From Paraphysomonas bandaiensis (taxonomy: Eukaryota > Chrysophyceae), in assembly GCA_965644295.1 (NCBI GenBank), contig CBFFRP010000028.1, positions 1 to 64,000 of the forward strand: 64,000 nucleotides of DNA, written 5' to 3'. Each line of letters starts with the position of its first letter. The first letter of the stretch is position 1. Below the pieces are notes generated by a model, which was not told the origin of the DNA, searched no databases, and was given only the letters and a program-made list of their open reading frames with translations. Shown piece after piece: positions 1 to 10,925 of the stretch. Both the position numbers and the translations under genes were made by a program.

Positions 1-3
1 CCT

Positions 4-56
4 GTATGTGATTTAGCTATACTCCACTGTTACTTATAATCGAAACTATGTTGTAG
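4..56 (+). other. Probable intron (53 nt) of the gene entering from the left edge
   Basis: Starts GTATGT and ends TTGTAG. The downstream frame is closed by a TAA at 37-39 inside this stretch and is open right after it. Length and donor match the introns of the well-supported genes in the window. The preceding exon is outside the window. Confidence 0.55.
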
Positions 57-543
57 ACATCCTGAAGTCAGTGATCCGCATGACAGTGATGGTGACGATG
101 ATGCCAGTAGTGATGGTCATGGTGGTATTGGAGAGGATTATAATTTATCGGATGAGGGTGAGGATGAGGTGATTGAGGACTCAGTTGCCACTACTTCCGC
201 CAGTGATTCTCTGAAATCTCTCAGAAAATCACGAAGAAAGCGCAAGCCAGTAACTCAAATTTATTCACCTGCCATAGAAAAACGGCCAAAAAGAAGAGAA
301 GCACAAAAAAAGGTAGTGAAAGAGAGGAAGAAACCCACCACTGGATCACAACCTCGCCGTTCCCCCCGGAAACATGTTATCAAGGAAAGTCATAACGATG
401 CGCCGCTGCGTAAACGACCACCGCTGCCTCCTCCATCCAAGCGATTAGCCCCACCCAGCGGTGATTATGACATTAAAGCAGTGCTTACCAAGATGGTTCA
501 GCAACAAAGTGAGCTTCTGAAGCTCATGCATGATAATTGCAAT
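57..543 (+). pseudogene. Last exon (5' part) of a basic nuclear-type protein, interrupted by a transposon at 543/544
   Basis: The open frame runs from the acceptor at 56 and would stop at 559-561 inside transposon sequence. It begins with an acidic Asp/Ser/Gly-rich stretch (codons 61-168), then a strongly basic region with KSRRKRK and RRSPRKH motifs and a proline run, then a short helix-prone segment. This looks like a nuclear, DNA- or chromatin-associated protein; I recognise no catalytic domain. The true C-terminus lies at 6259-6474, beyond the transposon 544-6255. Removing the transposon and one copy of the target duplication joins the two halves in frame. Whether this is a host gene or the accessory ORF of another transposon is open: a coiled-coil C-terminus of the same style ends the second ORF of the inserted element. 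Confidence 0.5.
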
Positions 544-568
544 AAGTCGACCTGGGCATAAAACCTGG
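544..568 (+). repeat. Left terminal inverted repeat
   Basis: Matches the reverse complement of 6231-6255 over about 25 bases, with A/G at one position. The shared core is GTCGACCTGGGCAT followed by AAACCTGG. Confidence 0.65.
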
Positions 569-804
569 TGAACGGTCGAAACCTGGGAAAATTTTACAAA
601 TGATACTGCTAACTAAAATTAGACAGCGTTTTGTTTAAACTAGTGTAGTAGGTATTGCATTGATGCATTTTTAATGCATTTTGATTATATTTTAAAGTCA
701 TTAGAGTGGTTATAATAACCCAAACATGTAACGGATATACGTATATATGTTGCTATAGTATACTATATATATATACACAACCACATTGCATATCTACCAA
801 GATT

Positions 805-3637
805 CTACACACGGTAATCTGCAACAGTTCTGGTGCGCTTGCCAGATACAATAGGAGCAGCACCAACTGCGCCAGTATCTATCCACTCTTGAACAGGTTC
901 TTGAGCGTAATCCCATGTCTTGACACGTTTTCTCCTATTGGAGGGTGCTGGAGTTTTCTGTGGGGCTATTGTCGTAAAATTATATAAGAAAAATATAACA
1001 AACGAATCGATACACATACCAGGTGCAAGGGAGAAATGCTTGGGGAGTACGGACTTGTCCTCTCTGCTAGAAGATTTCTTATTGCTGTTCTTGTAAACAA
1101 GATGGCAAGTACCATCATCATTTATAGCATGTATAGTGCCACGCATTTTGGTGACAGTAATAATTTCATCGCCAACAGAGTAAGTGGTCAAGGGGTCACT
1201 ATCATGAGATGAAGTCTCCTGCTGAATATCATCTTCATCAGAACTGTCGATTCGTGTGTTGACCTTTTGTTTGTTCCCTGGGTCCGCTTCTTCAGCATGT
1301 CAAAGGTGGTGGGAGGTATAAAATCAATCTCATTGGACCTGTCCTCCTCTAAGTCCCACCCTTCTTTCTTCCTACGGGCGTCCAGTCTTGCCTGCTTATG
1401 CTGCTCCGCTTTCTTTAGCCTCTTAGCTGTCTTGTTCGCTTCCCGCTGGTTATTTCTGGCTCTGTATACGGCATTCAGAGCACCTTTCTCAACTGTAACT
1501 TGCTTTCCATCAGCATCTACTACAGCAATACAAGGGGGCTTCATTCTAGCCTTTATACTGTGCATAACACAAAAAGTTGAAACAACAACTTTTCGCAAAC
1601 CCTGTGTAGATAAACGCTGTTGTACTCGTGGGTTGCATGTTCTAGCTTCAACTTCATAAGGAGATATGCCAGTCCGATCAGATAATTCGTTCTTGAATGG
1701 AATAAAAAGCCCGCTTTCAGCAACATAGTCTTGAGCTGAGTCCGACTGAGGAAACAAGTGATCCTCAAAATGCTTCCATCATTCGTTGGCAATATCAGGA
1801 TTATCGTTCTTGTAAGTAGCATACATCTTCTTAGATAACTGCTCAACTACAGCACGAGATCCCAAAATAAAGGGCTCTGGCTTAAAGTCACCACTTGGAA
1901 ACGATTTCAAAACATTTAGCGGTTCTTCATGAGGTAATGGCTTAACTTCACTGATACAATTTGAGCAATTAACCCAGACGCTCTCTTCTCGTCCTCCGGT
2001 GCATCCTCATCCTGTTTAACGATCTCAATGTCAGAATCCTGAGCGTATGCACGATAGGTAGTTTTGACACCCATTTGCCACTGTCTGAGATCATCTTCCG
2101 TCGTGACACGTTCAAAAGTAAACTGGAGCTGCGTCCACTCCTCTTTGGCAAACTTCTGAATATATGAATCAATGCACTCACTTATAATTGATGAGTAGTT
2201 CGGGAGCACAAACAAATCAACCACTTCAACGACTACTTTCTTTCTCAACGCCGAACCAATAAGTTCAACAAATTGTGTTGGAGACACTATAAACTCATCT
2301 CTGAGCTTTTTCCAAATGAGTGCAAACAGAGCATCTATGTCTTCGTGTGTATGGCCAACCGGCAGTCTCGTCAATACAATCTTATCTACAATACCACAAG
2401 CAACAAGGAGAGCACACAGGCCTAGCATTACTACATTGGCGTTTTCACTTCCACCATCAATTTGATGGTAAAGTACTTTCGGAAGTTCGCCGTTTCTGTA
2501 TAATTCAAATAGACTCAGCAACCACCCGTGAATGGCCAAGTTGGCACCACCACCAATGTTAGCAAAGGAACGATATACAATCATTTTATGCCCATGCACT
2601 AATACGCCTTGTAGATGCTGCTTTATATGCAAATGTGGGAACTTTCCATTGCCGAACCATGGCAGCATACAGTGATTCTGTTGCATACCATCCTGAATAG
2701 TCGAAAGGACTTTAGCTGCAGGCAACATGCCTTCTAATCTTCTATCATAGTAGGCGCGACGCTCCCCCATAGTACTGAAACGATGAAATGCAAAGAGTTT
2801 GGTAATCTCTAATCTACCCTCCTTATCCCTGAACTTTCTTCGCATTTCGCTCAGCATTGTACATGTGTTGCAGTGTCCGCAGCTGCTTTTGTATTTCCGA
2901 ACCTTAACATGTGGGTAAACGTTTTTCCAAGTCGTTAGAAACGCATCGTAAGACACTGGCGTATCATTATGATACTCCATGTCATGTACATACTCGGTAT
3001 AGACATCCTTCTTAGGGATAGGTTCTAAATGAATCTCATTATCCGAATTCGGAACCATATCACCCACCAAGGCAAAGTAATACGTCATCCACGACGAGCA
3101 TATCATTTGATCCTCTGTGTGGCTAAGCCTCAAAGATCCAAGCTGATTAGCCGTAAGGTTGATGTTGAATGATTCCGCAAAGGATCTTATTCTGGCAGAG
3201 GGAAGCTCTGACTCAAGAATTCTGGGGTGTGGATTGAGGTGCGAGCATGCATTCAAGTGTTTCTTCTTTAACTTGTCAACTACATCTTCAATATACCAGT
3301 GGGAGACATTGTATGCAACACAGAATCCACGGCGGCACACTATATACATCCCTTCCCCCTCACCGACGAGAATGGTATACTTGTATTTCTTCGCCTTGGT
3401 GACACGAACTTGAAAAGAGCGGAACTTGTCGAGGAGTAGTTCCTTCTTCTCCTCACGATTTAATCTTGCGATCTCCTCAATACAACTCATATGTAACTGA
3501 CGAGCACGAAAGACCTCGTCAACATGCCTATGCTTATACAACAAGCATCCCTCGCAAGCACAGGTCAGCATACATATAATGCAGCAGCACACTGATGTAA
3601 AGGAGTTCAGCATTGCCAGAGGGTCCTTCATCTCCAC
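805..3637 (-). pseudogene. DUF7869-like transposon gene, decayed (nonsense and frameshifts)
   Basis: The main open segment is 3637-1916 (573 codons). It carries a CGHCNTC cysteine cluster, a QIDGGSENAN segment and the diagnostic LPVGHTHEDIDALF motif, which I associate with the DUF7869 family of protist and animal transposon-like proteins; the acidic residues suggest an RNase-H-like nuclease fold, by analogy only. The coding sense continues in other frames: about 1916-1757 has an in-frame TGA near 1780 where the context favours Trp, 1757-1270 is open, a shift occurs near 1265, and the end (1260-805) holds an acidic linker, a tudor/SH3-like stretch (YSVGDEI, GTIHAIND, LVYKN), a ~58-nt intron near 962-1019, and a C-terminal DTGAVGAAP / GKRTRTVADYRV tail. 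Divergent relatives of that tail occur at 9.66 and 33.0 kb. Nonfunctional as it stands. Confidence 0.6.
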
Positions 3638-3689
3638 CTACCACATTTGTACAGTATGTTTAGGCATGGAATCTTGTGTAACAGACAAA

Positions 3690-4460
3690 AAAACATTGGC
3701 GCCGCATATATCATTCATATATATAAATACCACGGTGCACCCGCTCCGTAGGTCGCTATATTCACTGATGCAGACAGCAAGTGGGCCCTTACTGTACTGC
3801 AACAAAGAAATAGAACCGAGCTGGGTGTGCACCGTGTACCATGTACACCCGCTCAAGGCAAACATATCTATGAACTAACAGTGGAGTGGCCCCTCGCACT
3901 GATAGAACAAGGACAGATGCCGAGCTGGAGAGTTACATGGGGTACGTATTGAAAAGACAGCATGCATATATCATTCATACATATAAATACCACGATGCAC
4001 CCGCTCCGTAGGTATCTATATTCACTGATGCAGACAGCAAGTGGGCCCTTACTGTACTGCAACAAAGAAATAGAACCGAGCTGGATGTGCACCGTGTACC
4101 ACGTACACCCGCTCAAGGCAAACTTATCTATGAACTAACAGAGGAGTGGCCCCTCGCACTGATAGAACAAGGACAGATGCCGAGCTGGAGAGTTACATGG
4201 GGTACGTATTAAAAAGACAGCATGCATATATTATTCATACATATAAATACCACGATGCACCCGCTCCGTAGGTATCTATATTCACTGATGCAGACAGCAA
4301 GTGGGCCCTTACTGTACTGCAACAAAGAAATAGAACCGAGCTGGATGTGCACCGTGTACCATGTACACCCGCTCAAGGCAAACATATCTATGAACTAACA
4401 GAGGAGTGGCCCCTCACACTGATAGAACAAGGACAGATGCCGAGCTGGAGAGCTACATGG
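3690..4460. repeat. Tandem repeat, 260-bp unit, ~2.9 copies
   Basis: The landmark GTGGGCCCTTACTGTACTGC recurs at 3781, 4041 and 4301, an exact 260-bp period. Copies differ by a few substitutions. On the plus strand each unit holds an open stretch of ~65 codons (starting near FTDADSKWALTV and ending in a stop after RVTWGTY or WACR), preceded by CCGTAG, which could be a splice acceptor. The array lies inside the TIR transposon, upstream of both of its genes. Function unknown. Confidence 0.85.
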
Positions 4461-5071
4461 GCATGTAGATAGTAAAGTACGTATATGATAGTATGTCAAC
4501 ACAAGTATTCATAATAATTAATGTATAGTGCACCTATTCAGCAAGGAGCGTTAAAAGGAACCCTCTTATCCAATACCAGCCATGATATAATGTGTATAGT
4601 TGGTATGGTTCCGCATCAATCACACTCATACCACATGGAACAACGCTGACACCAACTCAACAACCAGCCAGCACAATACACGAGAGAAGCTGGTCAGATG
4701 AATACTGCTCCCAGTTAACAAAATCGACACCAACCACAAGCACACATATGCCTTCAACGAGATAGTGATGTGTGTGATGTGCAGACTATCGCTGTGTGAT
4801 ATTCAAATGATGGTAATGTATGTGTTTCCCCGCATGTTGTCTGTGGGGGAGGTGGAGTGTGGGGGGATTTTTGAATTATGTGTATATTTGCTGTGTACAG
4901 CAGCATACATATACATATATATGTATGTACAGTATACCATATAGCGGTATACGGTATACGTGTATACACACACACACAACATCAACATGAAAGTGTCCAA
5001 ATCTGAATGTGATACACACATGCGATATATATGCATATATATATACATACAAGCACTGAGCAGAGCTTATT

Positions 5072-5943
5072 ATGATCATGCGAGACGACTCCATTTCCGA
5101 ATTTTCCAGTGCATCAGAGTATATGAGGGAGATGACGCCACTTGTATTGAGTGCTGTGATTGCAAAGTCTCATTCTCCTCTGCGCAGAAAGGCGCCTCCG
5201 TGAGGATGAAGCTCTGTGAACCCTGTATGATATGGCAGCGGTGATGTCCCTCCCCACCGAAGAAACGCATAACACGTAGAGGGAAACGAGGTGCCACGAA
5301 TGGGAGTGTCAAGGGGAGAAACGGGGGAGTTAAGGGAATCAACACAGCAAAAGGAGCAGCTGCAAAGTCCAAGTACCCAACGGTATGAATACACTTGATG
5401 TAGCTTGCAGATACTAATCACTTTTGTCATATCAGAATCATGTCATTGACCTCACAGCCGATAAGGCAAGATCTACGTTGCAGGGGAGTTGCGTCTTCAA
5501 AAGCAGGAGCAAAACCACAGAGAGGGGATGGCTGCCATGGAACAGTAGCTTGTTGTGGCCTGTGCCAGTCGTGATGTTTCTGAAAAGGACGTTGTTGATA
5601 GCTAAATATCTACTGATATGCCTCATATATCACCTACTACACCTCACAATGTTTCTACTATTATGTCCCATGTAGAACCCACTATGCCTCCTAACATGCC
5701 TGCAATGTCTAATGCACCTCATATTGGCATGATGTCTGTATCTCACGGGACACCGTCGTCCTCTGAAAGCAATGCATATACGTCGTCTGCTCTACTGCGT
5801 TACAGTTAAACAACAACATGCATGATGATAGCAGTTACAAGGAATATTTCCGTATGCAGGCGGCTCAAGACCAAGCGGCTCGACTTAAGCGTGCGCTCCA
5901 AGATGCCATAAAACTGCAATTACTTCAAATCATGTTTATGAAG
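5072..5943 (+). pseudogene. Second ORF of the TIR transposon: small basic protein with coiled-coil end, degenerate
   Basis: From ATG 5072 I can splice exon 1 (5072-5199), exon 2 (5280-5382, very rich in Lys/Arg/Gly) and exon 3 from 5436 (NHVIDLTADKARSTLQ), using GTGAGG...CGTAG and GTATGA...ATCAG introns. After about 5480 the sense moves between frames: a Met/Pro/Ser-rich stretch is open at 5618-5809, and a charged helical end (EYFRMQAAQDQAARLKRAL) is open up to a stop at ~5944-5946. I cannot join these without assuming lesions or unseen introns. A basic DNA-binding partner of the transposase-like gene is a reasonable guess, since the two genes diverge from the central repeats; nothing identifies it. 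Confidence 0.35.
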
Positions 5944-6230
5944 TAGCATTACACTATATATATGTAGTAAGGGTTAATAAGATTTGTATCATGATCATTG
6001 GTAATTATAATATTATAACAAGCATCAATTGGGAACAACATGAGTATCAGTTAGTAGTACTCTCATAATGTTTTTTTTCCCTACAACCTGTTACTAACAA
6101 GCAAAACTTACAATAACATGTCAAAGTAGTTACTATAAGCATTTTAATTGATGTTTATGCCTCCAGAAGAATTCTTTTGACATCTCTACTATACGCTAAT
6201 TTCATATGAAAACCTGGTCAAATCCACTTC

Positions 6231-6255
6231 CCAGGTTTCATGCCCAGGTCGACTT
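6231..6255 (-). repeat. Right terminal inverted repeat
   Basis: Reverse-complement partner of 544-568. Followed by AATGCAACGG, where the interrupted gene resumes. Confidence 0.65.
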
Positions 6256-6258
6256 AAT

Positions 6259-6474
6259 GCAACGGAGCCTGGCTTGCGTGAAGAAAAAACTTCTACTCCT
6301 TCTTCGAAGCAGCTTTCTGATCCAACCCTGCAACGTAAGCATTCGATGCAATCCTTCATCGAGAACAATCTCGAGATGGCACGGCTAATCGAGGAGAACG
6401 CAAGGCTCCGAAAGGAGCGCTTGGTTCAAAAATTTTTGTCCTCATATATGAGGAATGATGATGGCAACTTTTAA
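6259..6474 (+). pseudogene. 3' end of the gene interrupted by the transposon
   Basis: The open frame continues from codon GCA (6259) through a Ser/Thr-rich linker to a coiled coil (NNLEMARLIEENARLRKERL) and a TAA at 6472-6474. It is in phase with 57-543 once 544-6255 and one copy of the target duplication are removed. There is no good start codon of its own. Partner of the feature at 57-543. Confidence 0.5.
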
Positions 6475-7055
6475 TGCTGGCAACATTAATGTATGTGCTT
6501 CACACTTATTGTTGGTTTCGTTGTTGTAACATACTACATACGAATTAATTATGTTGTTATTGCTAGGGTATTAAGATTAATATGATAATAAAATACTTCT
6601 CTTGTTGGTGAGTAGTAGTCATGAATGATTAGCAATTATGTAATGTATATATATATGAATCGAGATAATACTATTATGTATTAAATGTATAGTGATGTAT
6701 ACAAGTATCATAATAATACGCTAGATACATACTGTTTAAAAATATTGTAAAACGAAGTTTTCATTCTTTAACTTATGTTTTTAATTACTATTTCATTGAG
6801 ATGATACATCATAAAGTGATTTACTTTTGATTTTAAAACTTTGAATATGCCGTTAAAAACTTCAACTTCAACATTCAATAATTTGAATGTGACAAATTTT
6901 AATGCAAAAAATAATTTTAATATACTGACAATATTCAGCGCATACATACTTGCAACTATAGCACTATTATAGCCTTATATCTAAAAATTGACCGGGAAGC
7001 GGCCAATTGACCGTCTATGTATTGGGTTCACTTCTGGTTATCAAACCGGGTGTTG
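6475..7055. other. AT-rich intergenic, no gene seen
   Basis: Very AT-rich, with no open frame or repeat I could relate to another part of the window. Confidence 0.5.
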
Positions 7056-7424
7056 TTATACGTTGAGCACTGCGTCCTCGATTCTGGTCTGAAGTAGATC
7101 TGGGTCTATGTATTGCTGTTCATGTACTTGTCCTCCAGCTTGTTCTTCTTGCTGTTGAACTTCTTCAATTTGATTTGTTGCCTCTTCATGAATCTGGGAT
7201 ATATCCCCTCCAAAATCTACTTCCGAATTAGCTGGAGTGGCTTGTCTTGAGGAACGTCGAGACTCCAACTGCTGCAATCTTTGTTCGAACATTTCGAAAT
7301 GAAGATCGATAGACTCAAAACGCTTATTCAGCTGCTCTTGTTGTTCAGCAAACTGTTCATTTTGTTCAGCAAACCGCTGCTGAAGGAACTCCATAATGTT
7401 TGGAACCTCTACTTCCGAACTCAT
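7056..7424 (-). CDS. Coiled-coil Glu/Gln-rich ORF (possible retroelement gag-like or accessory protein)
   Basis: From the internal Met (MSSEVEV, start near 7424) the ORF gives ~122 aa. The first half is a Gln/Glu/Phe-rich coiled coil (repeats of FAEQ.EQ), the second an acidic Gln-rich tail. No known domain. An upstream in-frame ATG at 7448 would add the hydrophobic MFIYILST. A possible decayed reverse-transcriptase YADD segment lies upstream on the same strand (7489-7560), so it may belong to an old retroelement, but there is no zinc knuckle or protease. Confidence 0.3.
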   Translation of the reverse strand: MSSEVEVPNIMEFLQQRFAEQNEQFAEQQEQLNKRFESIDLHFEMFEQRLQQLESRRSSRQATPANSEVDFGGDISQIHEEATNQIEEVQQQEEQAGGQVHEQQYIDPDLLQTRIEDAVLNV

Positions 7425-7488
7425 AGTCGACAAAATATAAATAAACAATGTTTCTTTCTATCCGACTAAAGTATTAATACTTATTGCC

Positions 7489-7560
7489 TTCGTCTGCGTG
7501 GTGGCAATGGAGTTTGTAATTTGGGAGAGATCGTCAGCATACGCCTTGTCTTGGCTGTCG
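7489..7560 (-). pseudogene. Possible reverse transcriptase YADD remnant
   Basis: The minus-strand frame reads KAYADDLSQITNS, close to the catalytic YADD block of LINE-type reverse transcriptases. Only this block is visible; the flanks have stops. Confidence 0.2.
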
Positions 7561-9430
7561 CAATAGTCAAAGGTGCTATATAGCTATAACTGTGAAACTG
7601 AAGTATTATGTAACGACTACGGGTGATTGAGCCTCGCTATCATGACTAACATTGCTGGTCTTATCATCCTCTCCATGTGCATAGGTGTAATCTTTCTGAT
7701 GAGAAAGACCGTGTTTACAACGTTTTATGAATTTAAAGTGCTTCCCAAACCGAGAATACACTGTCCAGAAACTGCCTCCTAACACAAGCAAACCGCTAGT
7801 ATTTAATGAATTAAAATTACGTTAAAACGTGTAAAGAAAGTGAATAACAACGCTATTCAAAGTCACTATAAATCATCTACAATCAACTGTATCATACTTG
7901 CAGTTATACGGGACGTATATCCCTTCAAGAATACTCAAACAGCATGATGTACAGACAAACTGAAAATGAAAATACAGTAACACCTTACTCCCGAGTACAA
8001 CCGTATAAGACTGTATAACTCCACGTATAGCAGTAATTACAGGTATGCGTGACACAGGTGATGTAGGGTAGGATAGTCTTCTCACAACACTCTTCACTTA
8101 ACTTCCTCTTCTTACTCTTTACTGCGCTACTTCTTAACTTTTAACTCAACTACGATATCAACTTTCACTATTATATCTAAAACTCCATATCCTTCTACCT
8201 ATATCCCCATAGTTAATTCTAGAAGTGGTTTCCCAGCCATAAATAGCTAGTTTTCTACTTCCAGAAATAATCATATAGAAATCCCTTAACATCCTGTCTA
8301 CTCCTATATCATCCTACAGAATACCTACGTATACCATCATAATACTGTACGGGTTACCCTAAACGCCCGTTACTTCCGTATATACGGATAGCCACGGTAC
8401 ACTCCAACCCTATATCTGGCCTTAAAACTCGTATCTTCTAATCTAATCATAACTACATTCTACATCTCATCTCATACTACAACCTACATCACTTCATCTT
8501 ATTCTTCAGCCATAACAACCTCCTAAATCACCCATACTTTTCATACCCAATTTTGCTACAATTATATCATGACGATTCAAGATACGGAAGTTGAGCAGTG
8601 GTTGACATAAACGAAATAATTTATCATGTTGTTGACATGTGTTATAAATAAAGTAATCTATCTAGTTTGACTAACTTAAACTTCTCTTACTATTAGAATA
8701 TGGATCTTATTCTAGTACAGGGGGGATTCGAAATAAACGACAGTCTAATGAATGCTATGCTAGGTCAAGCTAGTTAGCTAGCTAGATGCTCTAGATAGAT
8801 TCATATGAACACTTATATAAAATGCTATCTTGAAATACATGGGTCTTGCTTATTCTAATTTACTTGTACAGTTACACACAAATTACCAAAAAAAATCATG
8901 ATTTTTACCAAATATATATCGAATAGTGAAATAGACACAATTTTGAAAATAGCATATCTGCACGAAATAAACGAATTAGAACGTCATCTATAGCGCAAAG
9001 GAAACACAATGACATAACAGTGACTATTCTGCGGTAATATTTCTATATTTCGATTCATATGCCTCGTAAATAGATGTACAAGTACAACTAAACAAACATC
9101 ATATATGTGTATTCCCGATATATAAAAATTTCAAGAAAATTGAATGAAAATGATAAAAATGATAGTTCACCTGTGTAAAGTGATAAAAAAGCTATCTTGA
9201 TCCGACTTTTTCTTGCTTATTTGAATTTCCTCCGATTTCTACATATCACCAAAAATTAGGTCAAACATACGCTATATATGCACAGGTCGGTATATAGTTA
9301 GAAGCATCACACATACCTTTATACTGCCTCCTTGCAATTCCTTCTTCTGGTACTGATCCCACTACCACTACTGGACTCTATTTCATCTTCTGGTAGCCAT
9401 TCCTCATAAATGAAGAACGATTAGATGGTC
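7561..9430. other. Long intergenic stretch without identifiable genes
   Basis: Short open frames only (for example 7873-8097 and 7606-7791, minus), none with a recognisable motif. Around 8565-8650 a segment (AAGTTGAGCAGTGGTTGACA) resembles 30450-30530 (AAGTTGATCAGAGGTTGACA), so a dispersed repeat passes through here. Confidence 0.5.
8565..8650 (+). repeat. Dispersed repeat, copy 1 (partner at 30450-30530)
   Basis: Shares ATCATGA..ATTCAAGATA..GAAGTTGA.CAG.GGTTGACAT with 30450-30530. Length and boundaries uncertain. Confidence 0.5.
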
Positions 9431-9930
9431 ATAAGTCGATGTAACCGCCAAACCTGTTGAAATATCGAAAAAGTCGATTTAAGTTGAGTTTATGATACGC
9501 TTTGCAATAATTAGTGTAGTAGATGTAAAGAGAACATGTTTGAAATGACATCAATTACAGATCAAAAAATGTTGAATGAAACGGTTACATTATACATAAT
9601 ATATGTGCACTATAGTGCTATACAATACAAAGGTGTTATTGACTAATTAAAGTACTTACAATCGACAATCAACCGAACTTCTGTCACGTTTTCCAGTAGA
9701 ACTAGATGCATAATATACTGCACCAGTGTCTGTCAACTCCTGATTGCATAGAAATAAATGAGGAATAACAATATGTATTATTATGTATATATACTATACC
9801 TTCATATTATATCGCAACTGGTACTGCAGGATTGTTCGAACACCGTCATTATCGACCTCTGAACCTCATACATCCCTCTGCCGCTGTAAGTGAACTGTAC
9901 AACAACCTAGCTGATATTAGGGTTCTTCAC
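9431..9930 (-). pseudogene. Divergent relative of the TIR transposon: degenerate TIR plus 3' end of its gene
   Basis: At 9431 the sequence ATAAGTCGATGTAACCGCCAAACCTG aligns with the left TIR of the 544-6255 element, gaps apart. About 225 bp further in, as in the first copy (~260 bp), the minus strand encodes the family's C-terminus (DTGAVYYASSSTGKRDRSS, stop near 9656). It is preceded by an intron-like GTATAG...CAATCAG and a DNDGVRTILQYQL segment that matches the NDDG tudor-like part of copy 1. The intron position is conserved between the copies. The 5' part of the gene and the far TIR were not found. Confidence 0.5.
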
Positions 9931-10925
9931 CAAAGCACCAATCTCACTCCTGCAGTACAACTTCATTAGCACTTGTACCGTCGTTGCTACAGAGCAAATA
10001 TACCTTTATCACCGCTATCATCTTATATAGGTAAAACTTCAGTGTCATATCGAAAAATAGAGGTGAAAGGTGCGAAGTTATTTGCTGTGGGAACAGTAAG
10101 TAGCCCTCTCTGATACAGCTCAACGAATTGACAGACTGACAGCACTGAGCCTTTATACTTCACTACTTCGGGGTCTCTCCTCCCACGCATCGGCTATGGT
10201 GCCTATGAGTGTCAATGACTTTATTGTTGAGGCGAAAGCGGACAACACAAGACCAAGATATTAACTCCAGGACCAACTCGTTAGCCTACTGTCACTCATT
10301 GACAAGTACTGTGGTCTCTGTTGTCACAGACCCAGAGCGAAGGCATGATATATAGGCAGTTCCTACCGGTTCCGTTAATCCTGGAGGTAACTTGTTCTCC
10401 CTCGCCTTGAGAGCTTATTCAGTATATCAACTTCCATCCATCCCTCCACAGTTCTTTCGTACGCGGTTTCCACAATGGTTCTTGAAATAGGAGTGATATT
10501 ACGTCTGTATTCAACGTATATTACAAGGCATATATTACTATTAGTCAATATCTACACAAAGCCGTTACCTCGACATAACACCTCCGATGACATCAAACTC
10601 AGACAAAAACGCTTTTGGAGGGCTGCCAAATGCATGAATAGACAGGTATCTGATGACAGATCTCATTCGCAGTCATGTCAGCTGCGTGTGTGTGCTGCTC
10701 TGTGCTGATGTGAACAGAGACCGTCGAAGCAGTCTGAATATGCTGACTGCACAGAGCCTTTCGGCCCCTCTCCAGATCTGATCGCTGTTCCTCAGTCCCC
10801 GAGGGCTCAGAGAGGAGTCTCGTCCCTCCTTCCTCTTGCTGTGTGCTCATCTCTGTGTTTCTAATCCGATGGATATGAGTGCTCTCTCATCCCTCTTGTA
10901 AGGCCTAATATAGGGTTATGAGATA
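9931..10925. other. No gene seen; probably the remaining decayed body of the copy-2 transposon
   Basis: Only short frames with no recognisable motif. It ends where the copia inverted repeat begins at 10926. Confidence 0.3.

Larger units (their letters stand above)
544..6255. mobile_element. TIR DNA transposon, 5.7 kb, with DUF7869-type gene
   Basis: The ends are inverted repeats of about 25 bp starting AAGTCGACCTGGGCAT, at 544-568 and in reverse at 6231-6255, one mismatch seen. Flanks are AAT on both sides (541-543 and 6256-6258); a TA duplication is an equally good reading if the TIR starts one base inside. Either choice restores the interrupted coding frame. Contents: a decayed minus-strand gene with a DUF7869-like region (805-3637), a tandem 260-bp array (~3690-4460), and a plus-strand second gene (about 5072-5943). 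A second AAACCTGG motif is repeated just inside each end. The superfamily is not assigned; 2-3 bp duplications would fit Tc1-like, PIF/Harbinger or CACTA-like elements. Confidence 0.65.

Noticed and set aside
1267-1659. Plus-strand 130-codon ORF with hydrophobic stretches
   Set aside because: Antisense of the transposon gene, whose minus-strand frame carries the family-conserved sequence.
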